DNA of 64,000 bases from Thalassospira sp. HF15 (GCF_011806525.1 NZ_JAAVKI010000006.1:186001-250000), one strand, 5' to 3'. Positions 43,195 through 52,121 are shown, numbered from the stretch's first letter. Notes: generated from the letters alone by a model not told the origin. Program-made: numbers and translations.

Positions 43195-43209
43195 AACTCA
43201 CGAGCACGC

Positions 43210-44118
43210 TTACTCAGGCCAAGCTAGTAGTGCCTGCAAAAGGATATCGGTTTCGCATGGAGCATCTTGGATACTCTCGACCTTTTTCCAAGTTTTAAAA
43301 ACTTCGTCTGGACTGACTAAACCAGCCTCAAAACTATTTGTAATCACCTTATCCGCAATTTCGTCTTTGAAGCCTGATAACCGAACTATTGGGAAATATC
43401 CGAAGAATAGTTCCTGTGTGACATCTAGATCTACATAGAGTTTAACGGGCACTATTTGTCCATAGCCGTTGTCTATTTTGGTTATCCCATCTCGTAGCGG
43501 GAGTTTGTTGTGTGACCCCGGCTCAGTTGGCCATAGACCAGAGTTCCAAGTTTTAGAGGCAATGGAGAAGGGGGTATCAAGCTCGTTATCAAGGCTGTCA
43601 TGCACTTTCACCTCAAATGGGAAATTGGGTGGCAGCATGAGCGGTAATGGGGCTGAAGTCTCTATTCCAAAGGAGATTTTCGCTGCCCGATAGTCACAAA
43701 TTGCAGGAATCTTAGCATTGACAGTCCACTTATGATTTGAGGTATCTGCGGGGCTATAAAGGGATATTTTAAATGCTTTTGCTCTGGTCTTTGCTGATTT
43801 TGTGAAGCCCTTTGGGCAGACAAGAACGCCTTGGTGTACGCCTATATCGTCTAGGAGACCTGCAAACGTCTCAACACCTTTAACATCAAGAGGGCGAGCA
43901 TAATCTTTGCATTCGATAGCAATTTGAATGGTGAACTGTGCGCACCTTTGGGTCATCAATACGTCAACTTGACGTAGGCGTTTACTGTGGCGACCCATCA
44001 TTTTGGCGTCATGAACAATCTCGGCTTCAGGGGCAAGTTCTCTTTGGATGTTGAAGACAAGCTCTTCAAGTTTCTGATAATCAGCTTTTTCCTTATCGTG
44101 TCCGGTCGTCTTTGACAT
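43210..44118 (-). CDS. PD-(D/E)xK restriction-endonuclease-like protein (Mrr-like)
   Basis: A 302-residue protein convergent with the holin gene. The N-terminal third is a nuclease fold: RLRQVDVLM (Asp52), then IAIECKDYARPL (Glu69-x-Lys71), then ETFAGLLDDIGVHQGVLVCP, the Mrr_cat-like pattern of DNA-cleaving enzymes that use or sense modified DNA. The rest (about 130-302) is unrecognised and may read a target. Base composition is clearly more AT-rich than the cluster, suggesting transfer. It may be a solitary restriction or defence gene. Confidence 0.78.
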   Translation of the reverse strand: MSKTTGHDKEKADYQKLEELVFNIQRELAPEAEIVHDAKMMGRHSKRLRQVDVLMTQRCAQFTIQIAIECKDYARPLDVKGVETFAGLLDDIGVHQGVLVCPKGFTKSAKTRAKAFKISLYSPADTSNHKWTVNAKIPAICDYRAAKISFGIETSAPLPLMLPPNFPFEVKVHDSLDNELDTPFSIASKTWNSGLWPTEPGSHNKLPLRDGITKIDNGYGQIVPVKLYVDLDVTQELFFGYFPIVRLSGFKDEIADKVITNSFEAGLVSPDEVFKTWKKVESIQDAPCETDILLQALLAWPE

Positions 44119-44343
44119 GCCGCAGATATCCTGATTGTGAGATATTCCTCTATTATACCATTTGCCTAAAAACATTTAGACTTGGAGTTTCGCAGTAAGA
44201 ATACTCTCTCACAATTTTTGCGAGTACAGAATACGCATCATCAGTTTATTGTAAGTCTCTGTTGGTCTTTCGGTTTTTGGAGAGCATTTTTAGTAATGTC
44301 AGAGAGGTTTTGCGCTCATAAAAGCAATGGGGTGCATTAGTGT

Positions 44344-44365
44344 AAAAAGGGAACAGTCCCCTTTT
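44344..44365 (-). terminator. Terminator overlapping the stop of the 44364 gene
   Basis: AAAAAGGG (44344-44351) and CCCCTTTT (44358-44365). On the minus strand the stem follows the stop codon and ends in five T. The remaining 44119-44343 gap is AT-rich and holds nothing else I recognise. Confidence 0.65.
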
Positions 44366-44771
44366 ATGTTTCTGGATTGCCGCCTATTTTTGCGTGAGCT
44401 AGGAATGCGTTGATCTCTTCCGCCGAATACCCCAACAACTCCCCCATCCGCGCGGAATCTGCTTCATGGTCTTTGACCGTCCCGGCGCATAGATTGCGGC
44501 ACATCACCAGCGCGTCCTCAATCCGCCATTCTTCGCCGGGCAGGGCGAAGAACAGGTAGCGCATGTCATGGGGTGGGCGGGGGATGATTTCCTCAATGCG
44601 AATGATCCGGCCTGCGGCGACATACGGGGCGAAATCGGCATCGGGGAAATAGTCGCTGACATGGACGGCGTCCGAGAACATTGCCATCGGCTTTGTTCCG
44701 GCCAGCATCAATTCCAGTTCGCGGTCATTATGCGGGCCAATGCCCGGCGGCAGGTTGATTTCATCATCCAT
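44364..44771 (-). CDS. Conserved hypothetical protein
   Basis: A 135-residue acidic soluble protein. It begins with DDEINLPPGIGPHNDRELEL, has GTKPMAMFSDA and FAPYVAAGRIIRIEE in the middle, and RYLFFALPGEEWRIEDALVM followed by LGYSAEEINAFLAH at the C-terminus. Such proteins are widespread in bacteria but uncharacterised; I do not recognise a named family. No TM or signal. It stands alone between the nuclease and PhzF genes. Confidence 0.7.
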   Translation of the reverse strand: MDDEINLPPGIGPHNDRELELMLAGTKPMAMFSDAVHVSDYFPDADFAPYVAAGRIIRIEEIIPRPPHDMRYLFFALPGEEWRIEDALVMCRNLCAGTVKDHEADSARMGELLGYSAEEINAFLAHAKIGGNPET

Positions 44772-44869
44772 GTCCCAAGTTTGCCATGAAAGCCGGATGA
44801 AGCACAGGGGTAGGTTTCAGCGGGCGAAGGGGCTAACTTGCCCGCAGAAACGTTGGTGTCGGCTGCTGA

Positions 44870-45790
44870 TTAAAGAACAACCTCAAGGTTCTTCATCACC
44901 TTGCCTTTGCCGCCGGCCATGAGGCCGGTGATGCGGTCGTCTTTGAGGTTTAGGGTGACCTTGATCTGGCTGGGCGACGGTTCTGCCATGAATGCGCCCT
45001 GGGCGATCAGGAAGCTGTCCTTTTTGATTTCAAGCACGTCATGGAGCACGCAGGCCAACGGGCCGGCGGCCATGCCGGTGGCGGCTTCTTCTTCGATGCC
45101 ATAGCGCGGGGCGAACATGCGGGTGGTGGCGTCGATGCCGGTGTCGCCTGCGCCACCGGTTTCGGTTGTGAAGAGGTAATAGCCGATCAGATCAAGCTTC
45201 TCGCTGATCGCGTTGATGGCGTCCTGATCGGGTGTGATGTTTCTAAGGATCTCGGCGTTTTTCACCGCAATGACGATAAAGTTATTGCCGGTATTGACCA
45301 GAACCGGGCGGGCACGGTCATCAAGGTCATCCTCGGTGATCGACAGTGAATTCAGGACATCCTCAAGCGTGACACCGTGATCAACCCAATCGGTCGCCGG
45401 GGTGTAGGTCGGGGCCAGTTGCTCCATATAGGCCATGCCGTTTTCAAGAATGATCTTGCGCGGGCCATCGACGGTTTCCTTCGACGTCACGCCATCGCCA
45501 AAGCGGCCCAGTTCGGCGAGATAGGAAAAGGTTGCGATGGTCGCGTGGCCGCAATGGGCGATGCGTTTGGTGGGCGTAAAGAAATCAAGCTTGATGCCAC
45601 AGGTCTCGGATTTCGAGACAAAGGCGGTTTCCGACAGGCCAACTTTCTGGGCGATCAAAAGCTTTTGCGCATCGCTGTAATGGTCAGCATCCAGCACCAC
45701 ACCGGCCGGGTTGCCGCCCGTTTCGTTTTTCACAAACGCATTGACGATCTGGACCGGAATGGTGTGAGTTTTTTCTTGAGATGTACTCAT
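44870..45790 (-). CDS. PhzF-family isomerase-like protein
   Basis: A 306-residue PhzF-fold protein (diaminopimelate epimerase-like fold). The N-terminal QIVNAFVKNETGGNPAGVVL, the catalytic Glu in LSETAFV, then KLDFFTPTKRIAHCGHATI and, in the second half, RMFAPRYGIEEEAATGMAAG are diagnostic. In phenazine producers PhzF isomerises a chorismate-derived intermediate; most homologues outside those clusters have unknown substrates, and no phenazine genes are nearby. Divergent from a LysR gene that probably controls it. Confidence 0.9.
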   Translation of the reverse strand: MSTSQEKTHTIPVQIVNAFVKNETGGNPAGVVLDADHYSDAQKLLIAQKVGLSETAFVSKSETCGIKLDFFTPTKRIAHCGHATIATFSYLAELGRFGDGVTSKETVDGPRKIILENGMAYMEQLAPTYTPATDWVDHGVTLEDVLNSLSITEDDLDDRARPVLVNTGNNFIVIAVKNAEILRNITPDQDAINAISEKLDLIGYYLFTTETGGAGDTGIDATTRMFAPRYGIEEEAATGMAAGPLACVLHDVLEIKKDSFLIAQGAFMAEPSPSQIKVTLNLKDDRITGLMAGGKGKVMKNLEVVL

Positions 45791-45824
45791 ATCTATATTC
45801 CTGCTAAAATCTGTGTTTCAGCGA

Positions 45825-45839
45825 ATATATTGCGTATAT
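45825..45839. promoter_or_regulatory. LysR-type operator candidate
   Basis: ATATA-TTGCG-TATAT, an AT-rich dyad of the T-N11-A kind, lies midway in the 73-nt divergent gap between the PhzF and LysR genes. Confidence 0.5.
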
Positions 45840-45863
45840 CAGGGATTCTGGACTCATATATAA

Positions 45864-46781
45864 ATGAATAAAGCTCATGAAATGTCGCGGGCGGATTTGA
45901 TGGCGCGGGTGATCCCTCTGGCCCCGGTGCTGGCCGCCATTGCGCGTGAAAACAGTTTCAGCAAGGCGGCCGAAAAGCTTGGCGTGCATCAGTCGGCGGT
46001 CAGTCACCGCATCACCCAGCTTGAAGAGGCGCTTGGCTTTGCGCTTTTTGCCCGCACCACGCGCCAGATCACGACAACCGAATATGGCAAAGTGCTGTGT
46101 GCGGCGGCCCTTGAAACAGTCGATGTCTGGGACGCCGCGTTTGATCGGTTGGAAAAATTCCGGACAGAGGGCACGGTGCGCCTGTCGGTGGCATCTGCCC
46201 TTGCGATGAAATGGGTGTTGCCCAATTTGGCGGCTGCCCAGCAGGCGGGGCTTGAGATCGCCCTTGATGTCAATGACCGGCCGGTGGATTTCACGCGGGG
46301 CACCGTTGATGCCGCCATCCGGTTTGGCGTGGGACCCTATCCCGGTTTGCATTCCAGCTTGCTTAAAAAGGCCGAGATCACGCCGGTCGCAAGCCCCGGT
46401 TATGTCGCGGGGGATCGGACATTTGAAGAAATGATCGGGTCATCTGACATCACTTTGCTCAAGGATGCGGTGGGCGCGCGTGATGGCACGGATTTCAGTT
46501 GGGATTATTACGCCGGGCAGGCGGGGGTGACGCTTGATCCACAAATCAATGCACTGGCCTTTGATCGCGCTGATCTGGTGTTGCAGGCGGCAATCAACGG
46601 CATGGGCATCGGGCTTGGCCGCACCCTTCTGATCGAAGGCGATATTGCCCAAGGGTTTTTAAAGCCGGTTGGCCCCGCCATCGCGATGAAATCAGCCTAT
46701 TGGCTGGTCTGCAGCCCAGAGTTTGCGGGGACGGAGCGATATGAGTTACTTCTGCGTTGGCTTAGCGATCAGATGAAATAG
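45864..46781 (+). CDS. LysR-family regulator (GcvA-like)
   Basis: A 305-residue regulator. The winged HTH (about 20-80; ENSFSKAAEKLGVHQSAVSH, RITQLEEALGFALFARTTRQ) is clear and the substrate-binding part contains VDAAIRFGVGPYPGL as in GcvA-type members. No good ribosome site precedes ATG 45864, so the start could be downstream at 45879 or 45885. Divergent from the PhzF gene, which is its likely target. Confidence 0.88.
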   Translation: MNKAHEMSRADLMARVIPLAPVLAAIARENSFSKAAEKLGVHQSAVSHRITQLEEALGFALFARTTRQITTTEYGKVLCAAALETVDVWDAAFDRLEKFRTEGTVRLSVASALAMKWVLPNLAAAQQAGLEIALDVNDRPVDFTRGTVDAAIRFGVGPYPGLHSSLLKKAEITPVASPGYVAGDRTFEEMIGSSDITLLKDAVGARDGTDFSWDYYAGQAGVTLDPQINALAFDRADLVLQAAINGMGIGLGRTLLIEGDIAQGFLKPVGPAIAMKSAYWLVCSPEFAGTERYELLLRWLSDQMK

Positions 46782-46818
46782 GCTTGCCGTTTTGGGTCCG
46801 GCTGCCTAAATTCCCGCC

Positions 46819-47178
46819 ATGACAAATACAACAGATGAAACGATCTACCGCGTATTGGGTTCGGATGAATGGGCAGAGGCGCTCAGTGCCGGACAATATG
46901 ACGGTGCGCCCCATGATATTGCCGATGGCTTTATCCATTTCTCGACCCAGGATACCTTGGCGGCAACGCTTGCGCTGCATTATGCCGGGCGCGATCACTT
47001 GAAACTTTTGCGCGTTCCGATCGCCCCGATTGCGGCCAAGCTGAAATGGGAACCGGCGCGCGGCGGGACCCTGTTCCCGCATCTTTATGATGTTCTGTCG
47101 GTGGAGCACGTGACCAAGGTTGATGAAATTCGCCTTGATGAAAACGGTGTTCACATCCTGCCCAAAGATCTGCGCTAA
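46819..47178 (+). CDS. DUF952 family protein
   Basis: A 119-residue protein of the DUF952 family: IYRVLGSDEWAEALSAGQYD, DIADGFIHFSTQDTLAATL, then GGTLFPHLYDVLSVEHVTKV. These proteins resemble ADP-ribosyltransferase-like folds or glutathione-S-transferase partners in some fusions; function unknown. Its last codons overlap the convergent next gene by 4 nt. Confidence 0.85.
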   Translation: MTNTTDETIYRVLGSDEWAEALSAGQYDGAPHDIADGFIHFSTQDTLAATLALHYAGRDHLKLLRVPIAPIAAKLKWEPARGGTLFPHLYDVLSVEHVTKVDEIRLDENGVHILPKDLR

Positions 47179-47411
47179 GCCCCGCGCGGTTTCCACAGAT
47201 ACAATCGCCCGCCGCCTTTCTTGGTGCCGGTATCGATCACGCCGGGGAGTTTTCCGGCGCGCACGGCATTCAGAAACGCGTGGCCGAGTTTGACCTTGTC
47301 GCCGATATAAAGCCGATCCCAGTCCGGGCCATAGATTTCATGGAAATGAAACGGGCCGGGGGTTCGGGCGGCAAGCGTTTCTTTCAGTTTATCAAGATCA
47401 AGCTGTGTCAT
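47175..47411 (-). CDS. Small DUF1413-like protein
   Basis: A 78-residue soluble protein: PGPFHFHEIYGPDWDRLYIG, then GHAFLNAVRAGKLPGVIDTG, then GGRLYLWKPRG. The pattern resembles DUF1413 proteins, which are short and of unknown function. It converges with the DUF952 gene; no other partner is evident. Confidence 0.68.
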   Translation of the reverse strand: MTQLDLDKLKETLAARTPGPFHFHEIYGPDWDRLYIGDKVKLGHAFLNAVRAGKLPGVIDTGTKKGGGRLYLWKPRGA

Positions 47412-47538
47412 CTGGTGATCTGATCACGATGGCAGCTTCGGTGCATTGTTCTGGCGCAAATTGGTTGGAAACATCCGGGGCGATCAGGCGTTTCTTGGGT
47501 ATGCATATTATTCATATCCATCGCCGAAAGTGTCGTTC

Positions 47539-48123
47539 ATGACCGATCCCAAAAATGCATCGGTAGAGGCTATTGTTGCGCGCATCGGTGATCGCGCGGC
47601 CGAAGACAAGCGCGTTTCGGTCGGCGATATTGTCGCTGAGCTTGGTCAACGCAGTCAGGGACCGTTCCTGTTGGTGCCCGCCCTGATCGGGATGTCGCCG
47701 GTTGGTGCTATTCCGTTTGCGCCGACCTTCCTGGCCGCACTCGTTGCCGTGTTTTCCCTGCAGATCATCATCGGACGCACGCATTTATGGTTGCCCGATT
47801 TCCTGGCCGAGCGAGAGATTTCTGGCGACAAGGTTTGCAAGGGGCTTGATAAGATTGATCCGGTGGCCAAGCGAATGGATCGCTGGTTTGGCGGGCGGTT
47901 TGAAAGCCTGATCAGTGGGGTGGCGGTGCGAATTGCGGCCCTGATGTGCCTTCTGCTGTCACTGGCCATGCCGATGTTCGAACTTGTGCCCTTTGCCGCC
48001 ATCGCCCCGATGAGCGCAATTGCCGCCTTTGGTCTGGCAGTTCTGGTCAGCGACGGGCTTTTGATGCTGGCCGCCCTTGGCATCACCGCCGGGACTTTGA
48101 TTTTCCTGCTTGAGATTATCTAG
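47539..48123 (+). CDS. ExoD-family membrane protein
   Basis: A 194-residue protein of the ExoD (exopolysaccharide synthesis) family. The N-terminal cytoplasmic part (RVSVGDIVAELGQRSQGPFL) and PALIGMSPVGAIPFAPTFLA are diagnostic, followed by about four TM helices. ExoD was named for a symbiotic exopolysaccharide and alkali-sensitivity phenotype in Sinorhizobium; the biochemical role is unclear. ATG 47539 is preferred over an upstream extension from 47446. A terminator follows. Confidence 0.88.
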   Translation: MTDPKNASVEAIVARIGDRAAEDKRVSVGDIVAELGQRSQGPFLLVPALIGMSPVGAIPFAPTFLAALVAVFSLQIIIGRTHLWLPDFLAEREISGDKVCKGLDKIDPVAKRMDRWFGGRFESLISGVAVRIAALMCLLLSLAMPMFELVPFAAIAPMSAIAAFGLAVLVSDGLLMLAALGITAGTLIFLLEII

Positions 48124-48164
48124 GGTCAGGACCCAAGGGCCAGACCCGAAGGCCCCAAAGCCAA

Positions 48165-48198
48165 ACAGCCCGCCGGGGAAGTGGCGGGCTGTTCTTTG
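48165..48198 (+). terminator. Terminator between ExoD and OYE genes
   Basis: ACAGCCCGCC (48165-48174) and GGCGGGCTGT (48183-48192), a 10-bp stem followed by TCTTTG; likely serves both convergent genes. Confidence 0.8.
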
Positions 48199-48233
48199 CG
48201 TGGCACAACAGGGGGGGGATTGGTGCAGCAGAC

Positions 48234-49346
48234 CTACACCAGTTCTGCCAACGCAGAGGCGCTGAAATCTTCAAGCTGATCGAACGCGCCGTTTTTGACC
48301 TTGTTGGCCCACTGGGCATCGCTCAGCAGGGCGCGGCCAACCGCGATCAGGTCAAACTCACCCTTGTCCATGCGCGCCACCAGCTCATCAAGGCCGGCCT
48401 TTTCCGAGGCTTCGCCGGAAAACGCGCCGATAAAGTCCGATGACAGACCAACAGAGCCAACCGAAATGGTGGCAGCCCCGGTCAGCTTTTTCGCCCAACC
48501 GGCAAAATTAAGGCCCTTTTCGCCGTCAATTTCGGGGAATTCCGGTTCCCAGAAACGACGCTGCGATGCGTGAATAATGTCCACCCCGGCCTCGACCAGC
48601 GGGGCCAGCCAATCGGTCATTTCATCAGGCGTGGTGGCAAGGCGGGCGGTGAAGTCCTGCTGTTTCCATTGGCTGACGCGCAGGATGATCGGGAAGTCCG
48701 GGCCGACGGCCGCGCGCATGGCGCTCACCACTTCGCGGGCAAAGGTCGAACGTTCCTTGATCGTCTTGCCGCCAAAGCGATCGGTGCGCAGATTGGTGCC
48801 CGACCAGAAGAATTGATCGATCAGATAGCCGTGCGCACCATGAATTTCAAAGGTATCAAACCCGGCATTCTTGGCATCAAGGGCGGCCTTGGCAAAGGCG
48901 GAAATGGTGTCGGCAATATCAGATTCCGTCATGGTGTTGCCACGCGGATCATCCGGACCGACAAGGCCAGACGGGCTTTCAACCGGCGCATCCGGTTCCC
49001 AGCTATCGGGTGTGCGGGTCGATCCGGTATGCCAGATCTGCGGGCCCATTTTGCCACCGGCGGCATGCACGGCATCGGCAACGGCCTTCCAGCCGGCGAT
49101 TGCTTCATCGCCGTGGAAGAACGGAATGTGCGGCAGATTGCGCGACGCCGGGCGATCAACAACCGTGCCCTCGGACAGGATCAGGCCAACGCCGCCTTCG
49201 GCGCGCTTGCTGTAATATGCGGCATTGGCCGCCCCCGGAATGCCGTCCGGTGCCTTGTTGCGCGTCATCGGGGCCATGACAATGCGGTTGGCAAGCTTAA
49301 GCGTTTTCAGCTCAAACGGCTGAAACAGAATGTCGGTGTTGGTCAT
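48234..49346 (-). CDS. Old Yellow Enzyme-family NADH:flavin oxidoreductase
   Basis: A 370-residue FMN-dependent TIM-barrel enzyme of the NemA/OYE group. Key blocks: LANRIVMAPMTRNKAPDGIP, GKMGPQIWHTGSTRTPDSW, GFDTFEIHGAHGYLIDQFFW (His-Gly-Ala-His), NLRTDRFGG, and VGRALLSDAQWANKV near the C-terminus. These enzymes reduce activated C=C bonds or nitro compounds with NAD(P)H. Divergent from an HxlR-type regulator, which is a known partnership for electrophile-inducible reductases. Confidence 0.92.
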   Translation of the reverse strand: MTNTDILFQPFELKTLKLANRIVMAPMTRNKAPDGIPGAANAAYYSKRAEGGVGLILSEGTVVDRPASRNLPHIPFFHGDEAIAGWKAVADAVHAAGGKMGPQIWHTGSTRTPDSWEPDAPVESPSGLVGPDDPRGNTMTESDIADTISAFAKAALDAKNAGFDTFEIHGAHGYLIDQFFWSGTNLRTDRFGGKTIKERSTFAREVVSAMRAAVGPDFPIILRVSQWKQQDFTARLATTPDEMTDWLAPLVEAGVDIIHASQRRFWEPEFPEIDGEKGLNFAGWAKKLTGAATISVGSVGLSSDFIGAFSGEASEKAGLDELVARMDKGEFDLIAVGRALLSDAQWANKVKNGAFDQLEDFSASALAELV

Positions 49347-49420
49347 TACGGAAGTCTCCGGTTCATGAAAGTCTATGATGGTGACTAGATATATGTTATA
49401 TACTTGGTGTCAATCAGGCA

Positions 49421-49447
49421 CCTTGAGGTAACCAGGTATACTCAAGG
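49421..49447. promoter_or_regulatory. HxlR-type operator candidate
   Basis: CCTTGAG (49421-49427) and CTCAAGG (49441-49447) form a perfect inverted repeat with a 13-nt spacer in the divergent OYE-HxlR region. An AT-rich dyad, TAGATATATGTTATATACTT, lies just to its left on the OYE side. Confidence 0.55.
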
Positions 49448-49501
49448 AAACTGCACACCTTTGGTTGAGGCCATGAAACCGCGCATTGGAAGGGATCTGT
49501 C

Positions 49502-49885
49502 ATGGAAATGAAGGAATGCTCGATCAAGGAATTCCGGCAGGATTGTCCGTGCCGGGGGCTGTTTGATCAGATTGCGGATAAATGGTCGATGATGATCCTT
49601 GCGGTGCTGGCCGATGGCCCGCTGCGCTTTAACGCAATCAAGCGCGGCCTTGAAGGCATCACGCAAAAGGCCCTGACCCAGACTTTGCGCAAGCTTGAAC
49701 GCAACGGCATTGTCGCGCGCAATGTGATCGCAACATCGCCGGTGGCGGTGGAATACGAAATCACCCCGCTGGGCCGCACATTGATTGGTCCTTTCAAGGC
49801 GCTTTACTACTGGACCAAGGAAAACATGCCCGAAGTCGAAGCTGCCCGCGCAGCGTTTGACAAACGCATGGAAGAAACGGTCTGA
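49502..49885 (+). CDS. HxlR-family regulator
   Basis: A 127-residue HxlR winged-helix protein (DUF24). The pattern CPCRGLFDQIADKWSMMILA, GPLRFNAIKRGLEGITQKAL, TQTLRKLERNGIVARNV is diagnostic. Cysteines at 6, 15 and 17 (ECSIKEFRQDCPCRG) could sense electrophiles or redox change as in YodB/HypR-type members. GGAAGGGA lies upstream of the ATG. Probably represses the divergent OYE gene. Confidence 0.9.
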   Translation: MEMKECSIKEFRQDCPCRGLFDQIADKWSMMILAVLADGPLRFNAIKRGLEGITQKALTQTLRKLERNGIVARNVIATSPVAVEYEITPLGRTLIGPFKALYYWTKENMPEVEAARAAFDKRMEETV

Positions 49886-49985
49886 GCGTCATCTGATTTC
49901 CCGGTGAAATCGGGATTGATCCTTGCTCAAAAGCTGCCAGCCGCGTAAGAAAAGGACATGTCCTTTCAAGCACGGAGAGTCTCGC

Positions 49986-51155
49986 GTGGGGTGGTATAAG
50001 TCACTGGTTTTGCCGATTGTCCGCTGGATTGATGCCGAGACCGCCCATGGTCTGGCGATCTGGGCGCTGAAAAACAATCTGGTGCCGCGCGATGATGACG
50101 CGACGGATGGAACCCCGATGCTCGAGACCGAGGTGTTCGGGCGCAAATTTGCCAATCCGGTCGGGCTTGCTGCGGGCTTTGATAAAAATGCCGAAGTCCC
50201 CAACCGGATGCTGTCACATGGCTTTGGCTTTGTTGAAATCGGATCGGTGACACCGCTTCCGCAACCGGGCAACCCGAAACCCCGCCTTTTCCGACTTTAT
50301 TCCGACCGTGCGGTGATCAACCGCATGGGCTTTAATAATGACGGTGCCGAAGTTGTGGCCAGCCGCCTTCGCAAACGTGCACGGCGCGGTGTTCTGGGCG
50401 CCAACCTTGGCAAAAACAAATATTCCGAAGATGCGGCAAGCGATTACGCCAAGGGGGTCGAGGCGCTTGGTCCCTATGCGGATTATCTTGTGGTCAATGT
50501 CTCCTCACCCAATACGCCGGGCCTGCGCGCGCTTCAGGGCCGGGCACCACTTGAAAAGCTTTTGAAGGCCGTGATCAAGGCGCGGAATTCCTTTGCCAAG
50601 GGGGTCCCGGTGTTGCTCAAGGTCGCACCCGATTTGACCGAGGAAGACAAATCCGACATCGCGGCTGTGGTGACCAAGGTCAAGCTGGATGGCATGATCG
50701 TTTCAAACACCACGATTGATCGCCCGGTGGGGCTCAATAGCTACGATCAGGATGAAAAGGGTGGGCTTTCGGGGCCGCCGCTGATGGCGCCCTCGACCAA
50801 GGTTCTGGCTGATTTTTACCGTTTGACCGAGGGCAAGGTGCCGCTGATTGGGGTCGGTGGTATTGCATCGGGCAAAGATGCCTATGAGAAAATCCTCAAT
50901 GGCGCGTCGCTGGTGCAGCTTTATTCTTCGCTGGTGTATCACGGCATGGAACTGGTCACCGAGATCAAGGAAGACCTCTCGCGGCGGCTGCGCAAGGATG
51001 GCTTTGCCAATGTGAGTGATGCGGTTGGTGCGGCCTTCCCGGAAATTTCGGGCAAGGGCATTCCGGTCGATGAGGCGCGGGCCGCGCGCGAAGCGCAGGC
51101 TGCCAAGGCGGCTGTGGCGGACAAATCCAGCGACAAAGACAAAAACGATAAATAA
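49986..51155 (+). CDS. pyrD: Dihydroorotate dehydrogenase, class 2
   Basis: A 389-residue membrane-associated FMN enzyme that oxidises dihydroorotate to orotate with quinone in pyrimidine synthesis. The N-terminal amphipathic helix expected of class 2 is present (WYKSLVLPIVRWIDAETAHG), followed by ANPVGLAAGFDKNAEVPNRM, EIGSVTPLPQPGNPKPRLFR, VNVSSPNTPGLRALQG (catalytic Ser) and GVGGIASGKDAYEKI. The C-terminus carries an extra charged tail (KSSDKDKNDK). GTG 49986 is chosen because GGAGA precedes it; a longer frame starts at 49923. Followed 18 nt later by a HAD hydrolase gene. Confidence 0.95.
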   Translation: MGWYKSLVLPIVRWIDAETAHGLAIWALKNNLVPRDDDATDGTPMLETEVFGRKFANPVGLAAGFDKNAEVPNRMLSHGFGFVEIGSVTPLPQPGNPKPRLFRLYSDRAVINRMGFNNDGAEVVASRLRKRARRGVLGANLGKNKYSEDAASDYAKGVEALGPYADYLVVNVSSPNTPGLRALQGRAPLEKLLKAVIKARNSFAKGVPVLLKVAPDLTEEDKSDIAAVVTKVKLDGMIVSNTTIDRPVGLNSYDQDEKGGLSGPPLMAPSTKVLADFYRLTEGKVPLIGVGGIASGKDAYEKILNGASLVQLYSSLVYHGMELVTEIKEDLSRRLRKDGFANVSDAVGAAFPEISGKGIPVDEARAAREAQAAKAAVADKSSDKDKNDK

Positions 51156-51173
51156 GACAAGGACCCGGACGGC

Positions 51174-52058
51174 ATGAGCAAGACCGCCTCCTACGAAATG
51201 ATCAATGGCCTGTCCGAGGTGATTGGCAAATATGATGCCGTGATCCTTGATCTTTGGGGCGTGGTGCATGACGGGGTCACACCCTATCCAAGCTCGATTG
51301 CGGCGATGACCGCCCTTAAGGAAGCCGGTATTCCGGTCGCCCTTTTGTCCAACGCACCGCGTCGTTCCTCGGTCGTGGTCAGCCGGATGGAGGATATGGG
51401 CATTTCGCGCGATCTTTATGGTCCGGCCGTCGCATCGGGCGAAGTTGCCTATGCTCAGCTCGTGGCGCGCTCTGATCCCTGGTATGCCAAACTGGGCCGC
51501 AAGGTCCTGATGGTGGGGCCGGTGCGCGATATGTCGATGTTTGAACAGCAGGATGTCGAGATTGTCACCGAGGTCGATGACGCCGACTGGGTGCTGATCA
51601 CCGGCCCGAACGAGGATCATGATCCGGTTTCGAAATACGAAGACTTGCTCCATGCGCTTAAGGCGCGTGATTTGCCGGTGCTGTGCCCGAACCCCGACCG
51701 CGAAGTCATCCGCGGCGGCAAGCGTATCATCTGTGCCGGGGCAATTGCCGGGCGTTATGAAGAACTCGGCGGCAATGTCCGCTGGGAAGGCAAGCCATTG
51801 GCAAGCGCCTATGACTTCTGCCTGCAGGCGTTTGACAAAGGCCCGGATGCCAAATTGCTGGTGGTCGGCGACAGCATTTCGACCGATATTGCCGGGTCAA
51901 ACAATGCCGGTCTTGATGTCGTGCTTGTCACCGGCGGCATTCATGCTGATGAACTGGGCGCGCCGCGCGGCACCTTGCCGGAACGCGAAAAGCTTGATGC
52001 CCTGCTGGCCGCCACAGGCCGTCACATCACCTATGCGATGGGGGATTTCTGCTGGTAG
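51174..52058 (+). CDS. HAD-superfamily class IIA hydrolase (TIGR01459-type)
   Basis: A 294-residue HAD phosphatase with a class IIA cap. Motif I is DLWGVVHDG (nucleophile Asp followed by Leu-Trp-Gly), motif II is LLSNAPR, and the C-terminal motif is VGDSISTDIAGSNNAGLDVV. This subfamily is common in alphaproteobacteria; substrate unknown (possibly a nucleotide or sugar phosphate). It lies 18 nt downstream of pyrD and is probably co-transcribed, which hints at a role in pyrimidine metabolism. Confidence 0.88.
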   Translation: MSKTASYEMINGLSEVIGKYDAVILDLWGVVHDGVTPYPSSIAAMTALKEAGIPVALLSNAPRRSSVVVSRMEDMGISRDLYGPAVASGEVAYAQLVARSDPWYAKLGRKVLMVGPVRDMSMFEQQDVEIVTEVDDADWVLITGPNEDHDPVSKYEDLLHALKARDLPVLCPNPDREVIRGGKRIICAGAIAGRYEELGGNVRWEGKPLASAYDFCLQAFDKGPDAKLLVVGDSISTDIAGSNNAGLDVVLVTGGIHADELGAPRGTLPEREKLDALLAATGRHITYAMGDFCW

Positions 52059-52121
52059 CAGTTAGGTTGCTCTTGGCATAATCAAGCTTGTTTTTGGCTG
52101 CCAATTTATCTTGGAACTCGA

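Noticed and set aside
25732..44200. Reverse transcriptase and template repeat for the DGR-type protein
   Set aside because: I looked for YxDD-type motifs in all frames and for A-rich near-copies of the variable region in gaps of and around the cluster and found none; reported as absent in this window rather than as a complete DGR.
25200..44300. Integrase, excisionase, att repeats or a tRNA at the cluster edges
   Set aside because: No recombinase frame, no tRNA-like sequence and no convincing direct repeats were seen at either side, though a short att core could be missed by eye.
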